A stretch of 64,000 bases of DNA from Neocallimastix lanati (nom. inval.) (GCA_016946835.1 JACVTC010000034.1:917001-981000), one strand, 5' to 3'; counted from the stretch's first letter, positions 1-12,978 are shown. Numbers and translations: made by a program. The notes: generated by a model from the sequence alone, not told the origin.

Positions 1-727
1 GACAATTGTCGAGAGAATGTTCAGAGGATCCACAATACAAACAAAGATTTTCTCTTCTTCTTCTTTCTTTTTCTTCTTGAGATAGAGGTCCATGAGGTTT
101 GGATTTAAATTGCTTTTGGAAAAAGAATGATTTTTTGCCTTTTTTATTTTTATTATTAGTACTATTATTTGAATTTTGACCTTGAAGATTGGAGAATTGT
201 CTATGAGTAGAAATACGATTATCGATTCTAGATGCAATTGTTTGCATAGCAAGGAGGGTTTGAGGTCCAGGAAACATTTCTAAAATTCTAGTAGCAATAT
301 GGTCATGTAGACCGGCAAGAAAGGCGTCCATCTTGGCTTCTTCATTCCAGGAAGATTCATCGGCGTATTTATTAAATTCTAAAATATAATTTCTGACTTC
401 ACCAATTCGTTTTTGTTTGATTGTTCTTAATTTCTGGTTCGCAATAAAGGTAGAATCGTAGCTTCCAAATACTGATTTTAATCTAGCAATGAATTGATTA
501 TAATTAAGGAGACAAGGATCTTGGTTTTCAATGAGAGTAGCAGCCCAATTCATGGCGTTTCCATACAAACGAGAAATGATATAGATTACTTTAGCTTCAT
601 CGTTTGCAAATCTTTCCGGTTGAATCATAAAAATAAGTTCCATTTTAGCTAGAAATCCTTTAAAGAATCGACGATCACCAGCAAAACCGTCCTTAAAGGT
701 AGGATTTTCTTGATTATAGTTGTCCAT
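1..727 (-). CDS. Gag (5' part) of element A2
   Basis: Minus-strand start of a Gag protein, ATG at 725-727, cut by the window edge. It matches the Gag of A1 almost base for base, including the retrotransposon-gag region and the start of the zinc-knuckle region. Gag would form the virus-like particle shell. Whether the full gene is intact cannot be judged here. Confidence 0.65.
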   Translation of the reverse strand, partial: MDNYNQENPTFKDGFAGDRRFFKGFLAKMELIFMIQPERFANDEAKVIYIISRLYGNAMNWAATLIENQDPCLLNYNQFIARLKSVFGSYDSTFIANQKLRTIKQKRIGEVRNYILEFNKYADESSWNEEAKMDAFLAGLHDHIATRILEMFPGPQTLLAMQTIASRIDNRISTHRQFSNLQGQNSNNSTNNKNKKGKKSFFFQKQFKSKPHGPLSQEEKERRRRENLCLYCGSSEHSLDNC

Positions 728-2085
728 ATTGAAATAAATAAGGTAGAGTAGAATAAGTTTTCAAAGATAAAGAATAGGCGGTAGAATCCAGAAGTTCCCA
801 AAGTGGTAGTAGAGATTCCAATAATCCAAAAGGTAGTAGATAGGTAGTAGAGATTCCAAAAGTTCAAAAGTTGTTTATTGGTAGGTTTCCAAGGTTAATG
901 GATAAGAACACAAAATTTTAATAACACTTTATAATATTTTATAATTAAATATTTTTATTTTATAATTATTTATCAAAAATTACTGAAATATAAACTAGAT
1001 TATATAGTATTGGGCCAACTAAATATATAATCTATCAAAGTTTTATACGATAAGTTCCTTTAGCCTTTTAGTGATAACGCAGATAAAATCGATTGTTAAT
1101 GTCTTATAGACAAAAGGAAGTAATATTGTTAGATTCTTTATTATGTCTAACTTATTGTTAGCTGAAAAGAATAAAACAAATTATTTTCCCCTATATCAAT
1201 AGTATCTGAACACTAAAATGTTACGAAAACAGAGACCAACTTCTGTCGCTTTGGAAGTCGTATAAACCTTATATTTATATTTTAATCTTTGTTTTCTTAA
1301 TTATAAAATTATAATATTAATTATAAAATTATTGATTGATAAAATAGAATAGTACTATTGACTCACAACTATAGAAAAAAACCGTCAGTACTATTATAAC
1401 TAGTGCCGCGAGTAAGCACGAAATAAAATTTTAAAATACTATATAATTTTAATCTTACGCCTTCGGTGACGTAAGCTCCTTATTCGCCAGAGTTGTTGCA
1501 AACCTAGAACCGTTTTCCTTTATAATAGGCTACGGTGCTCTCTTATAGAGTTTTACCTAGTCTAGAACCAAATCTATTCGTCGAGTGCAACACTAAAGAA
1601 GACAATTCTTCTAACTCTGTATATGAGCTCTATTCGCTCGTATAAACGCTTTTTTAAATAATTAAATAAAAAATAAAATTGAACAAGTTTTTCTTGCTAT
1701 TATTTCAAGCAAGTAATTTATTAAAATAATTAAAAATAAAAAATTATTATTACAATTATTAATATTAATATTATTATTATTTTTTTTTTTTTTTTTTTTT
1801 TTTACTAAGCTAATTTAAAAAATTATTATTTTTGTGATAAATTAAATGAAAGAAAAATTTTTTTTTATTTATCTAAAACTAATTGATTTATTCACTAAAT
1901 TAATCTAAAATATTTATCTAAAAATTAAAAAATTTTATTTTTTCTTACTAAATGAATTTAATATTAATTTAATTATAAATTAATTTTGTTGGTAAATATT
2001 TGAATTAATTTTAAAGGGTTAAGGTAATACAAGATTAATTTAATATTATTTATCTAATTATTAATTTTTTTTTTATTTAGTAAAA

Positions 2086-2130
<45 letters not shown>

Positions 2131-3262
2131 GTTAAGGTAATGCAAGTTTTATCTTAATAGGGTAGTACAAGTTTAATTTGAATTATATGATCGGGTAGTA
2201 CAAGAATTTTTATTATAAAAATTAATTTCAACAACCATAGGATTAGGATTATCCGGTAATATAATAGATACAAAGGATTGAATTATATAATAGTGAGGGT
2301 AACTCAAAACAGACAAGGTGATAATTTGAATAGGAATCAATAGGCAGTAATTATTCGTCTGGGAGGAGATAGAATCCGAGATTAAAAGATATAGAAGTCC
2401 GGTATTAAAGAGATAGTAGATAAGAAGATTTATTCAAAGATTATTAGACTAAGATAGAGAGAACCGGAAGAATAGGTATTTGTTCTTTAATAGTAGAATA
2501 GTAAAAGTAGAAACCCAACGATTGCCAAAAGATATTGAGAAGGTAGAATTCCTAAAGGTAGAATGTCTGTGGGATAGCGTAAAGGTATTGAGGGCTTGGA
2601 TTAGCAGGTGCTTTTATTGTAACGGAGGTGCTTCTATTGTAACGGCGGGACGGGGTATAGAAACACACAAAAGAAGAAAACTCAATAGGTTTACACTATC
2701 TGTATAAATAATTCGTTTTATTAGAAATATTTTTTATTAATTATAAAATTTAAAGTAATTATTAATATTAATCAACAAGGTAATATTTCGAATTACTTAT
2801 ACGTTAATTATTATTAATAAAAGCACGAAGAAAAATATTTTCATTCGTGAAGTTCGCACTATTTATACTTTTAACGGAAAAACAGTTTTAACATGTAAAA
2901 ATAATTTTAAAGAAATATTTAGAAATATGTTTGTAATAATTAATAATGTAAAGTTTCTAGAATATAGATTTTAATTGATGAAAATGAATCTTATCAAAAA
3001 AGAATAAAATAATTTATATAATAAGAATTTCTAAATTCATTTCGGTTGAATTACGAACCGAAAGAATCTTTAACTTTCTATAATTTTATACAGAAAGAAT
3101 ATTCAAGAAGATATTATTAATAATTAATAAAATAATTAATAAAATAATTATTTATGCAAAATGGGTTGAGGTGTGAGTCGAACCCATGAAGTATTGGTCA
3201 TGGTCAATGTAACTAACCATTGAACCAAAGTTCTAATTTTACTAACTGAAGATTTCGTTACA
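728..3262 (-). repeat. LTR plus leader of element A2
   Basis: About 2.5 kb between the Gag start and the TGTAACG element end. It holds no gene. The LTR/leader boundary could not be fixed because no second LTR of this family is in view. It contains two T runs (near 1780-1803 and 2092-2125) that differ in length in A1. It also holds the conserved hairpin block at 1451-1490 and, near the outer end, a T-arm-like GTTCGACTC motif. Confidence 0.6.
1451..1490 (-). promoter_or_regulatory. Conserved leader hairpin with CRE/ATF-like TTACGTCA (A2)
   Basis: A 40-bp block, identical in A1 (5707-5746) and almost identical in the leaders of F1 (25127-25166) and F2. In the sense strand it reads CTTACG-TCA-CC-GAA-GG-CGTAAG, giving a 6-bp stem, a TCA bulge and a 2-bp cap. 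As DNA it contains TTACGTCA, the bZIP/CRE half-family site. A second shared stretch, containing GAGCTCATATAC, lies about 130-190 bp away in both families. Role unknown: RNA packaging, translation or transcription are all possible. Confidence 0.6.
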
Positions 3263-4986
3263 TTCACCCTCTCCGTTAAACCATTGGTTTGGTGATGGAA
3301 GGGAGAAGCAAGTTTCGTTGTGATATTGAAGGATTTACAAATAGCTGACCAAAATTTTGAAGTGAATTGAGAATCTTTATCGGAAAAAAAATCGGAGGGT
3401 GGTTTATGAATACGGAAGAGATCATTTAGGTCTTTCTTGGGAACAAATAAAACAGAAGCAGCAGCTGGAGATTTAGATTTACTAATAAATTTTTTGTCTT
3501 CATTTTCTTTAATATATTTCTTCGAAGCTAGAGATTCTTTTTCAGTTAAGGGGTAGATTGGATCATAATGAAGTTTTTCATTTTGTTTGGGTTTAATCTC
3601 GCTATCAAAAGGACAATAAGGAGGTGATTCATTAGTGTATATTTCACTGAAAGTGTCTATAAATGGAAGTAATTTTTTTGGTAATGATTTGCTTATTTTA
3701 TTATTGATTTCTTCATTTTCATTTTTATCATTTTGTTTAGTAGTATTTAAAGGAACATAAGAAGTAAAGGAGTTAGGGATGATTAAACAATTTTCAATGC
3801 AATAATTGGAATTAAATCTTAAGACTTTATTTTTGAAGTCAATATCAGGATTGTGAGTAGAAATCCATTCGAAACCTAAAATAGCACAATAGGAAGGAAG
3901 GTCAACCACATAGAATTGAGTCTTACATTTATGGTTATTATAAGTGATGGCAATAGGAAGAGTTTTACCAAGAATAGTTTGCTTTCCACCGATGCCAGAT
4001 ACATTAGGGAAATTAGTTTTAGTTGAATACGGGATATTATTTTCTTTAATATAGTAGATATCCATTAAATTGATTTGAGAACCAGTATCGAGTAGAATTT
4101 TAGCGGTAGAATTTGTATTATCAATACTTAAAGAAAATTCGTAAATAGGAAGATTTGAGTCAGAAACTCTGGGTCTAGATATAGGTTTTGATTCGGGATT
4201 AGAAACATAAGTGCTACTTGATGAAGGTTTATTTTTATTTTTATATTTATTTTTAAGTGGACAATTGTCGAGAGAATGTTCAGAGGATCCACAATACAAA
4301 CAAAGATTTTCTCTTCTTCTTCTTTCTTTTTCTTCTTGAGATAGAGGTCCATGAGGTTTGGATTTAAATTGTTTTTGGAAAAAGAATGATTTTTTGCCTT
4401 TTTTATTTTTATTATTATTACTATTATTTAAATTTTGACCTTGAAGATTGGAGAATTGTCTATGAGTAGAAATACGATTATCGATTCTAGATGCAATTGT
4501 TTGCATAGCAAGGAGGGTTTGAGGTCCAGGAAACATTTCTAAAATTCTAGTAGCAATATGGTCATGTAGACCGACAAGAAAGGCGTCCATCTTGGCTTCT
4601 TCATTCCAAGAAGATTCATCGGCGTATTTATTAAATTCTAAAATATAATTTCTGACTTCACCAATTCGTTTTTGTTTGATTGTTCTTAATTTCTGGTTGG
4701 CAATAAAGGTAGAATCATAACTTCCAAATACTGATTTTAGTCTTGCAATGAATTGATTATAATTAAGGAGACAAGGATCTTGGTTTTCAATGAGAGTAGC
4801 AGCCCAATTCATGGCGTTTCCATACAAACGAGAAATGATATAGATTACTTTAGCTTCATCGTTTGCAAATCTTTCCGGTTGAATCATAAAAATAAGTTCC
4901 ATTTTAGCTAGAAATCCTTTAAAGAATCGACGATCACCAGCAAAACCGTCCTTAAAGGTAGGATTTTCTTGATTATAGTTGTCCAT
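3148..4986 (-). pseudogene. Gag-protease and pol remnant of element A1
   Basis: Long minus-strand frame starting at 4986. Residues about 1-190 resemble retrotransposon Gag. A CCHC zinc knuckle starting CLYC lies near residues 229-242, and an aspartic protease motif (LLDTGSQ) near 300. Fragments resembling the start of reverse transcriptase and the integrase core follow. Gag and protease are in one frame here, unlike B, E and F. The last residues read into the neighbouring A2 LTR. The element cannot be complete as it stands. Confidence 0.75.
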
Positions 4987-6035
4987 ATTGAAATAAATAA
5001 GGTAGAGTAGAATAAGTTTTCAAAGGTAAAGAATAGGCGGTAGAATCCAGAAGTTCCCAAAGTGGTAGTAGAGATTCCAATAATCCAAAAGGTAGATAGG
5101 TAGTAGAGATTCCAAAAGTTCAAAAGTTGTTTATTGGTAGGTTTCCAAGGTTAATGGATAAGAACACAAAATTTTAATAACACTTTATAATATTTTATAA
5201 TTAAATATTTTTATTTTATAATTATTTATCAAAAATTACTGAAATATAAACTAGATTATATAGTATTGGACCAACTAAATATATAATCTATCAAAGTTTT
5301 ATACGATAAGTTCCTTTAGCCTTTTAGTGATAACGCAGATAAAATCGATTGTTAATGTCTTATAGACAAAAGGAAGTAATGTTGTTAGATTCTTTATTAT
5401 GTCTAACTTATTGTTAGCTGAAAAGAATAAAACAAATTATTTTCCCCTATATCAATAGTATCTGAACACTAAAATGTTACGAAAACAGAGACCAACTTCT
5501 GTCGCTTTGGAAGTCGTATAAACCTTATATTTATATTTTAATCTTTGTTTTCTTAATTATAAAATTATAATATTAATTATAAAATTATTGATTGATAAAA
5601 TAGAATAGTACTATTGACTCACAACTATAGAAAAAAACCGTCAGTACTATTATAACTAGTGCCGCGAGTAAGCACGAAATAAAATTTTAAAATACTATAT
5701 AATTTTAATCTTACGCCTTCGGTGACGTAAGCTCCTTATTCGCCAGAGTTGTTGCAAACCTAGAACCGTTTTCCTTTATAATAGGCTACGGTGCTCTCTT
5801 ATAGAGTTTTACCTAGTCTAGAACCAAATCTATTCGTCGAGTGCAACACTAAAGAAGACAATTCTTCTAACTCTGTATATGAGCTCTATTCGCTCGTATA
5901 AACGCTTTTTAAATAAATAAATAAAAAATAAAATTACACAGGTTTTTCTTGCTATTATTTCAAGCAAGTAATTTATTAAAATAATTAAAAATAAAAAATT
6001 ATTATTACAATTATTAATATTATTATTATTATTAT

Positions 6036-6085
<50 letters not shown>

Positions 6086-6339
6086 CTAAGCTAATTTAAA
6101 AAATTTATTATTTTTGTAATAAATTAAATGAAAAAAAATTTTTTTTTTTTTTTTTATTTATCTAGAACTAATTGATTTATTCACTAAATTAATCTAAAAT
6201 ATTTATCTAAAAATTAAAAATTTTTTTTCTTATTAAATTAATTTAATATTATTTATCTAATTATTAATTAATTTTGTTGGGTAAATATTAGAATTAATTT
6301 TGAAGGGTTAAGGTAATACAAGATTAATTTAATATTATC

Positions 6340-6376
<37 letters not shown>

Positions 6377-7512
6377 GTTAAGGTAATGCAAGTTTTATCT
6401 TAATAGGGTAGTACAAATTTAATTTGAATTATTTGATCGGGTAGTACAAGAATTTTTGTTATAAGAATTAATTTCAACAACCATAGGATTAGGATTATCC
6501 GGTAATATAATAGATACAAAGGATTGAATTATATAATAGTGAGGGTAACTCAAAACAGACAAGGTGATAATTTGAATAGGAATCAATAGGCAGTAATTAT
6601 TCGTCTGGGAGGAGATAAAATCCGAGATTAAAAGATATAGAAGTCCGGTATTAAAGAGATAGTAGATAAAAGGATTTATTCAAAGATTATTAGACTAAGA
6701 TAGAGAGAACCGGAAGAGTAGGTATTTGTTCTTTAATAGTAGAATAGTAAAAGTAGAAACCCAACGATTGCCAAAAGTTATTGATAAGGTAGAATTCCTA
6801 AAAGTACGGTAGAATGTCTGAGAAATAGCGTAAAGGTATTGAGGGCTTGGATTAGCAGGTGCTTTTATTGTAACGGAGGTGCTTCTATTGTAAAGGCGGG
6901 ATGAGATATAGAAACACAGAAAGGAGAAAACTCAATAGGTTTACACTATCTGTATAAATAATTCGTTTTATTAGAAATATTTTTTATTAATTATAAAATT
7001 TAAAATAATTATTAATATTAATCAACAAGGTAATATTTCGAATTACTTATACGTTAATTATTATTAATAAAAGCACGAAGAAAAATATTTTCATTCGTGA
7101 AGTTCGCACTATTTATACTTTTAACGGAAAAACAGTTTTAACATGTAAAAATAATTTTAAAGAAATATTTAGAAATATATTTGTAATAATTAATAATGTA
7201 AAGTTTCTAGAATATAGATTTTAATTGATGAAAATGAATCTTATCAAAAAAGAATAAAATAATTTATATAATAAGAATTTCTAAATTCATTTCGGTTGAA
7301 TTACGAACCGAAAGAATCTTTAACTTTCTATAATTTTATACAGAAAGAATATTCAAGAAGATATTATTAATAATTAATAAAATAATTAATAAAATAATTA
7401 TTAATGCAAAATGGGTTGAGGTGTGAGTCGAACCCATGAAGTATTGGTCATGGTCAGTATAACTAACCATTGAACCAAAGTTCTAATTTTACTAACTGAA
7501 GATTTCGTTACA
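3263..7512 (-). mobile_element. Ty3/Gypsy-type element A1, broken, nested in B
   Basis: Minus-strand element: outer LTR end at 7512 (TGTAACG on the minus strand), a leader to 4987, then Gag with protease and scraps of polymerase and integrase. The reading frame is internally incomplete, so this is a fossil with few breaks. It sits in the leader of element B: the sequence right of 7512 matches the B' leader from 56533. A2 interrupts it on the left. Confidence 0.75.
4987..7512 (-). repeat. LTR plus leader of element A1
   Basis: Partner of 728-3262, about 2.5 kb, highly similar apart from T-run lengths (a long run near 6038-6082). It includes the conserved hairpin block at 5707-5746. No gene is seen. 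The LTR/leader boundary and primer-binding site could not be assigned. Confidence 0.6.
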
Positions 7513-7687
7513 TGAATGAATAAATAAATTGAAATTGAATATATAAAATTTTTATTAATTAAAAATTTGATTAAATAATTAAATTTAAATATATAAATAT
7601 TTTGTTAGTGAATAAATTATTATATAAAACAAAGTATATAAATTATATTAAAGAGAAAACAAAATTACTTCTAAATTCCAGAGTAAA

Positions 7688-8581
7688 ATGTCCGATTTAA
7701 AATCAATTAATTTCAACAGAATTCCTATATTAGGTCAACCGACTGTAGAATTTGATGATTGGAATTTCTCATATACTCGTTGGTGTAATTCCAATAAAAT
7801 TGACGAAGAAGAAAAGATAGAATGTTTAATTTCAATTACTACTGGTATTGCAAGAAAGATAGTAATAAATTCATTAAATAAAACTACCCCAGATAAATAT
7901 GATACCATTATAAGTAAATTACAGGAACATTACAAGGGTCCTCTTCCTAAAAATTCAAGGTTATTAGAACTTTCAACAGCTACAATTAAGAAAGGTGAAA
8001 GTGTTGCAGAATTCAACATAAGGTTTGAAACACTTTTAAATAAAATTAGAATTGATTTAAATAAGGAAGTTATAATCTCTTATTATATTAATGCATTTCG
8101 GACTTTAACTAAAACCTATGAGTCTTTATTAGAAGCAGAACCGCAAAACTTAAAAGATGCAATGCAAATAACGTCTAAAAAGGAGAAGATATATAAATTA
8201 GTAGAATCAAATAGATCTAAAGATAAAGGAGAACCAAACAAAAGAAAAATAAAATCTAACACTCAAAATAATTATGGAACATATTATACAAGTACTTATA
8301 ATAAAAATAATACATTTAATAATAAGAATAATAATATAAATAATAGTCACAACAATAATTACCAAAAATATAATAATAATATAAAACCTACTCATAATTA
8401 TATTAATCAAAATGTTGAAAATAGAAAAATCACATTGAAACCTACACAACTCCAAGATGATGAATTGCAAGAAATAACTCAGAAACTTGCTGATTTAAAA
8501 ATCAATGTATGTTTAAATTGTCAAAGAATAGGTCATGTTAAAGATGATTGCCCTGAATTAGAAGAAGAATGTTTAAATTAA
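7688..8581 (+). CDS. Gag of element B
   Basis: 297 residues. An N-terminal retrotransposon-gag region is followed by an Asn-rich linker (about 190-240) and a CCHC zinc knuckle near 275-288 (CLNCQRIGHVKDDC). Gag packages the element RNA. The reading frame is intact and 98-99% like the B' copy. It ends inside a frameshift signal, with pol in the -1 frame. Confidence 0.85.
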   Translation: MSDLKSINFNRIPILGQPTVEFDDWNFSYTRWCNSNKIDEEEKIECLISITTGIARKIVINSLNKTTPDKYDTIISKLQEHYKGPLPKNSRLLELSTATIKKGESVAEFNIRFETLLNKIRIDLNKEVIISYYINAFRTLTKTYESLLEAEPQNLKDAMQITSKKEKIYKLVESNRSKDKGEPNKRKIKSNTQNNYGTYYTSTYNKNNTFNNKNNNINNSHNNNYQKYNNNIKPTHNYINQNVENRKITLKPTQLQDDELQEITQKLADLKINVCLNCQRIGHVKDDCPELEEECLN

Positions 8582-8605
8582 ATTATGGGAGTAAGCAATC
8601 TCCCA
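8572..8605 (+). promoter_or_regulatory. Gag-pol -1 frameshift signal (B)
   Basis: The heptamer TTTAAAT at 8572-8578 is in the gag frame as T-TTA-AAT, a canonical X-XXY-YYZ slip site. After a 7-nt spacer comes a stem TGGGAG / CTCCCA (8586-8605) with an 8-nt loop. The pol frame is -1 relative to gag and overlaps it here. The geometry is shared with F and E. Confidence 0.8.
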
Positions 8606-11600
8606 AAATAACTAAAATTGCATCATCAAATCAATCAATAAATTACCTTAATAACGAAAATAATCAAATCCCTCAAATTAATGTAGCCCAGAAAAAGAAA
8701 GTGCCTACAAGTACTTTGGATAAGAATAAAATCTCTCCAAATAATAAAAGTATAGTTAAACCATCCATTCTCAATCAACCAAATATTAAGAAAGTTAAAC
8801 AACAAAAGAAAGCAATTAGGAATACAAGAAGAAGAAAAATAAGTGAAGAACTTAATAATGAAAAACAAAATGACCATGAATTAAATGATAATGATGAAAT
8901 TATTATTGATGAACCAAATAATACAAAGGAAAATACAAAAGATTCTGAAATGAAAAATAATTCAGAAAACAATAATGGAAATAATAATGAAAGTAATAAT
9001 GAAAATAATAAGAATAATGTAATTAACATAATTGATGAACATAGAAAAATAAATAATGAAAATAATACCAAAGACGTTCTAATACATAGTCAATCTCTCA
9101 GTCAAACTAAACAAACCAGAAAAAGAAGTATGACAGATATACAAATGTTAGAACCAGGTAATAAGTTTAGTATAATTAAGGAAGCCAACAACTTGTTTCC
9201 AAAAATTAGTCTTGCACAATTACTTTCTATTAGTCCTACTCTTAGGAAGGAATTAGGACAAGGATGTAAGCCAAAAATAGATAATGTATTATGCTCTCTT
9301 TATAATATTCCTATCCCAATCTTTATTGGAAAAACGAAAGAAGTATTTTTAAAAATTCTTTACGATACAGGAGCAAATGTAAATGTTATAACAACAGGAT
9401 GTTTAAATAAATTTAATGATGTGAAAATTGAAGAAGATATAATAGAACAAAATATTACTTTAGCAAATGGATCTACAGTACCTACTAAATACTATGTTCC
9501 ATTGAAAATTAACATTAATGATTCTTGCAACATTTATGAAAAATTTTATATTATAAATCAAGATAATCCATACTTTGATATTATTTTTGGAAGAAGTATC
9601 CAAAAGAAATATAGATTACTTATTGATCCAGATGATGATTTCATATATCAGAAAACAAGAAAAGGTCTTAAAAAGATAATCCAGATAATTAACTCAAATA
9701 ATACAAATAATATTCCCTTAATGAATGCTATTTATGTATCTAAAGAAGATGAAGAAATTCGTGAATTTAACTCTACCTTAAACGAAATTCTCAATTCTGT
9801 TCCAGATAAAGTTAAATCAAAATTTGAAAGTCTTATTAATCAATACAAAAATTGTATGGCAACATCACTAAGTCAGCTAACAACTGCTAACCTTGAACCA
9901 CATTCAATAATTACTACTACTGAAAAACCTATTAAGCTAAAACCTTATAAATTATCAAAAGAGCATTCTGATATTCTAAAAGAAGAAATTATATCCTTAC
10001 TTAATAAAGGCTTAATTATTCCCTCGCATTCCCCTTGGTCATTTCCTGTTTTATTAGTCAGAAAGAAAAATGGGAAATGGAGACTATGTATAGATTACAG
10101 AAGGCTTAATGAAATCACTATTAAAGATTCATATGCACTTCCTTTCATCGATGAACTTGTCTCTTCAGTTAGAGGTGCTAAAATATTTTCAGCCCTTGAC
10201 TTATATTCGGGTTATCACCAAATCCCAATGAATCCCAGAGATATCGAAAAAACTTCTTTCACAACAAAATTTGGAAACTATAATTTTGTTGTTATGCCTT
10301 TCGGTTTAACCAATGCTCCCGCTACCTTTCAAAGGGAGATGAACAGAATCCTTTTACCCCTCATTGGTAAATGCTTATTCGTTTATATCGATGACATAGT
10401 TGTATATTCTACTTCTATTGAAAAACATCTTGAACATTTAAAACAAGTATTTGAAATATTCTCCAAGTATAATCTCTCCCTCAATCTTCAAAAATGCAAA
10501 TTTTTCCAAGAATCAATTGAAGTCTTAGGTCATGTTCTTACCCCTAATGGTTTAAAAACTGTTCCTTCTAAAGTTCAAAGTATAGCCCTTTGGGAAGCTC
10601 CCAAAAATGTTAATGAACTCAGGTCTTTCCTTGGTCTTGCTAGTTATTACAGAAAATTTATACAAAATTTCTCTATAAGAGCTGACTCTCTTTTTAAACT
10701 ACTTAAGAAAAATCAACCATATATATGGACTTCTGATCGTAATGAAGCTTTTGAAGACATACGTCACTGTTTATTGTCTGACCCTATATTATGTTATCCT
10801 GACTTTGATAAAGAATTTATTGTTAGAACAGACGCCTCTACTCAAGGTATCGGTGCTGTCCTCTTACAGGTGGAGGAAGACAAATTGGAACACCCAATTT
10901 GTTGTGTAAGTCGTACTTTATCACCTCCAGAAAGAAATTACTCTGTAACTGATCTTGAAGGTTTGGCTATTAATTACGCAATCCAAAAATTCCGTCAGTA
11001 CTTAATTAGTAACAAGAAACCAACTATATTCATTACGGATCATAAACCACTCTTAGGATTTTACAAAAATACTATTCCAAATAAAGGAAGACACATGCGT
11101 TGGATAGAAGAATTTAACAAATATAAAATTGAACTAAAATATGAAAAAGGAAAGAAAAATGTTTTCGCAGACGCTCTTTCAAGACTACCTTCAAAAGACA
11201 GCGAAGATATTATAAAATGTATTAATACAATTTTAGCTGATCTTAATCCAAAAGATTTAAACCTACCAGAAGGAATAATAAAATACTTCACTAAGAATTA
11301 TCAAGTTGTTGATAACATCTTATATTATAAGAAAGATGATACTTATTTAAAAGTTATCTACCGTGATGAAGACAAAAAGAATATAATTAATCGTGCTCAT
11401 TCTGTAGGACATGAAGGAGCCGAAAAAACTGTAAACAGAATACTAAATTCATATTATTGGCCCGGCATTTGGAATGACGTTAGGATGTGGATCAAATCTT
11501 GCAGAAAATGTCAACTTTGTAGACCAAAACCAATCCCGAAAAACACTGCAGATAATGTAACTCCAGTTGAACAACCATTTACTCGTGTTGGACTTGATAC

Positions 11601-12419
11601 AATTGGTCCTCTTCCAATTACTAAAAATGGAAATATGTATATTATTACATTGGTTGACTACTTCACAAAATGGGTTGAAGCTAAAGCCATTCCAAACACA
11701 AAGTCTGAAGAAGTTATAAAATTTTTAACTGAAGTTATATCAAGACATGGTCCTCCAGAAATAATTGTTACAGATAATGGAAGTTCGTTCGTATCAGATA
11801 TTACTAAAATGATGATCGATCTTTATGGGCCATGGGTGCACTTTGTATCTCCACATCATCCAGAATCAAATGGTATGATTGAAAACCGTAATAGAGAAGT
11901 AGAGAAAATTCTAAGACTCTTAGTTGAAAACGAAGGTGAATGGGATGAATATTTACCATCCGCACTTTGGGCTCTTAGAACAACAAAAAATTCCAAAACA
12001 AAATTTAGCAGCTTTGAATTACTTTATGGGAGAAAAGACACCTGGCCATTAGAAGTAATGTTTCCAGATATTTACAAAGATCCAAATGAAACAGATGAAG
12101 AATATATTTTTAGAAGATTCCTAAGACATTAGAATTGGGTGAAACAAGCAACAGAATATTCGGATTACGCAAATCAATATTGGGAACATCGCATTGGACT
12201 ATCGAAATCACTAAAGAAAAATTATAAACCCGGAGATTATGTGATGATAAGATTAATTGGAAGAAGTAAGTTAAATCCTTACTTTTATGGACCATATAAA
12301 GTAGTTAACAAACAAAAATTCAATACAGTTGTCCTCGAAGATCCTCAAACAGGAAAACTTCTTGATCGAAATGTACATATTAAAAATGTTTTTCCTTATA
12401 TCATTCCAGAAAAAGAATT

Positions 12420-12438
12420 AACTTCAAGGGACGAAGTT
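12420..12438 (+). promoter_or_regulatory. 3' hairpin before LTR (B)
   Basis: AACTTC - AAGGGAC - GAAGTT forms a 6-bp stem with a 7-nt loop. It lies 22 nt before the 3' LTR. The same structure occurs in B' (61440-61458), E (53413-53432) and G2 (44636-44656). Confidence 0.6.
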
Positions 12439-12459
12439 CAATCTTAACCGCCGAGGAAT

Positions 12460-12947
12460 TGATAAATAACAAAATTAATAAATCTTGAAAATTTATTATA
12501 CATAAAATCAAAACTAACCTTAGCAAAGTTTAATAATAATTTAATAAAATAAAAAAATTAATTAATTAATTAATTAAAACAAATAAATTACACTTAAAAA
12601 TTACATTAATACTCAGATATGAAAGAAATATTATATATTTTTCAAAATAAAAATATTAAGATTAAATTTAAAATAAAATAATTAGTTTTAATAATTAGTT
12701 TTATAATAATTTTTATAATTAATTTTATAATTAAATAATATTTTTATAATAACAAATTAATTAATTTAAATAACAAAATATTTTTAATTATTTTTATAAT
12801 AAACAAATTTATTTATTTTATTATTAAATATTTATTTTATTATTAATTTTATTACTTTTATTTTATTTAATTATTCTTTTTATTTATAAATTATAAATAG
12901 TTTAATTTTAAAGAAAAATATAAATACTTGTAAATATTTCATGTAAA

Positions 12948-12978
<31 letters not shown>

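Larger units (their letters stand above)
1..3262 (-). mobile_element. Ty3/Gypsy-type element A2, partial, nested in A1
   Basis: Minus-strand LTR retroelement of which only the 5' part lies in the window: LTR plus long leader (about 728-3262) and the start of gag (1-727). It is nearly identical to 4263-7512, the same part of element A1. Its outer end on the minus strand begins TGTAACGAAATC at 3262 and abuts integrase-like sequence of A1, so A2 appears to have inserted into A1. The rest, including the 3' LTR, lies off the left edge. High similarity to A1 suggests both are recent. Confidence 0.75.
8569..12447 (+). pseudogene. Pol (protease-RT-RNase H-integrase) of element B
   Basis: Polyprotein region in the -1 frame after gag. 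In order it holds a low-complexity N-terminal part, an aspartic protease (YDTGAN near residue 264) and a reverse transcriptase with the catalytic YIDD box (near 605). RNase H follows (TDAS, TDHKP), then integrase with its HHCC zinc region, the DDE core (DNGSSF, ESNGMIEN) and a GPY/F-like end (YGPYKVV). There is no chromodomain. About one break, so it is treated as a fossil. B' is the near-identical partner. Confidence 0.85.

Noticed and set aside
2480-2707. 75-codon open frame in the A2 leader
   Set aside because: The matching region of A1 does not keep the frame, and it has no recognisable domain.
3160-3250. Possible second tRNA gene in the A LTR (GTTCGACTC with TGGTTCAATGGTTAG), also at 7410-7500
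   Set aside because: The T-arm-like and D-arm-like motifs are suggestive, but acceptor and T stems do not pair over the expected lengths and no anticodon stem of five pairs with a seven-base loop could be set. At most a relic.
8207-9071. Minus-strand hydrophobic open frames opposite B gag and pol (also opposite the F pol start and B')
   Set aside because: They are shadows of Asn/Lys/Glu-rich coding sequence read on the other strand, giving Ile/Phe/Leu-rich translations without start context or conservation.
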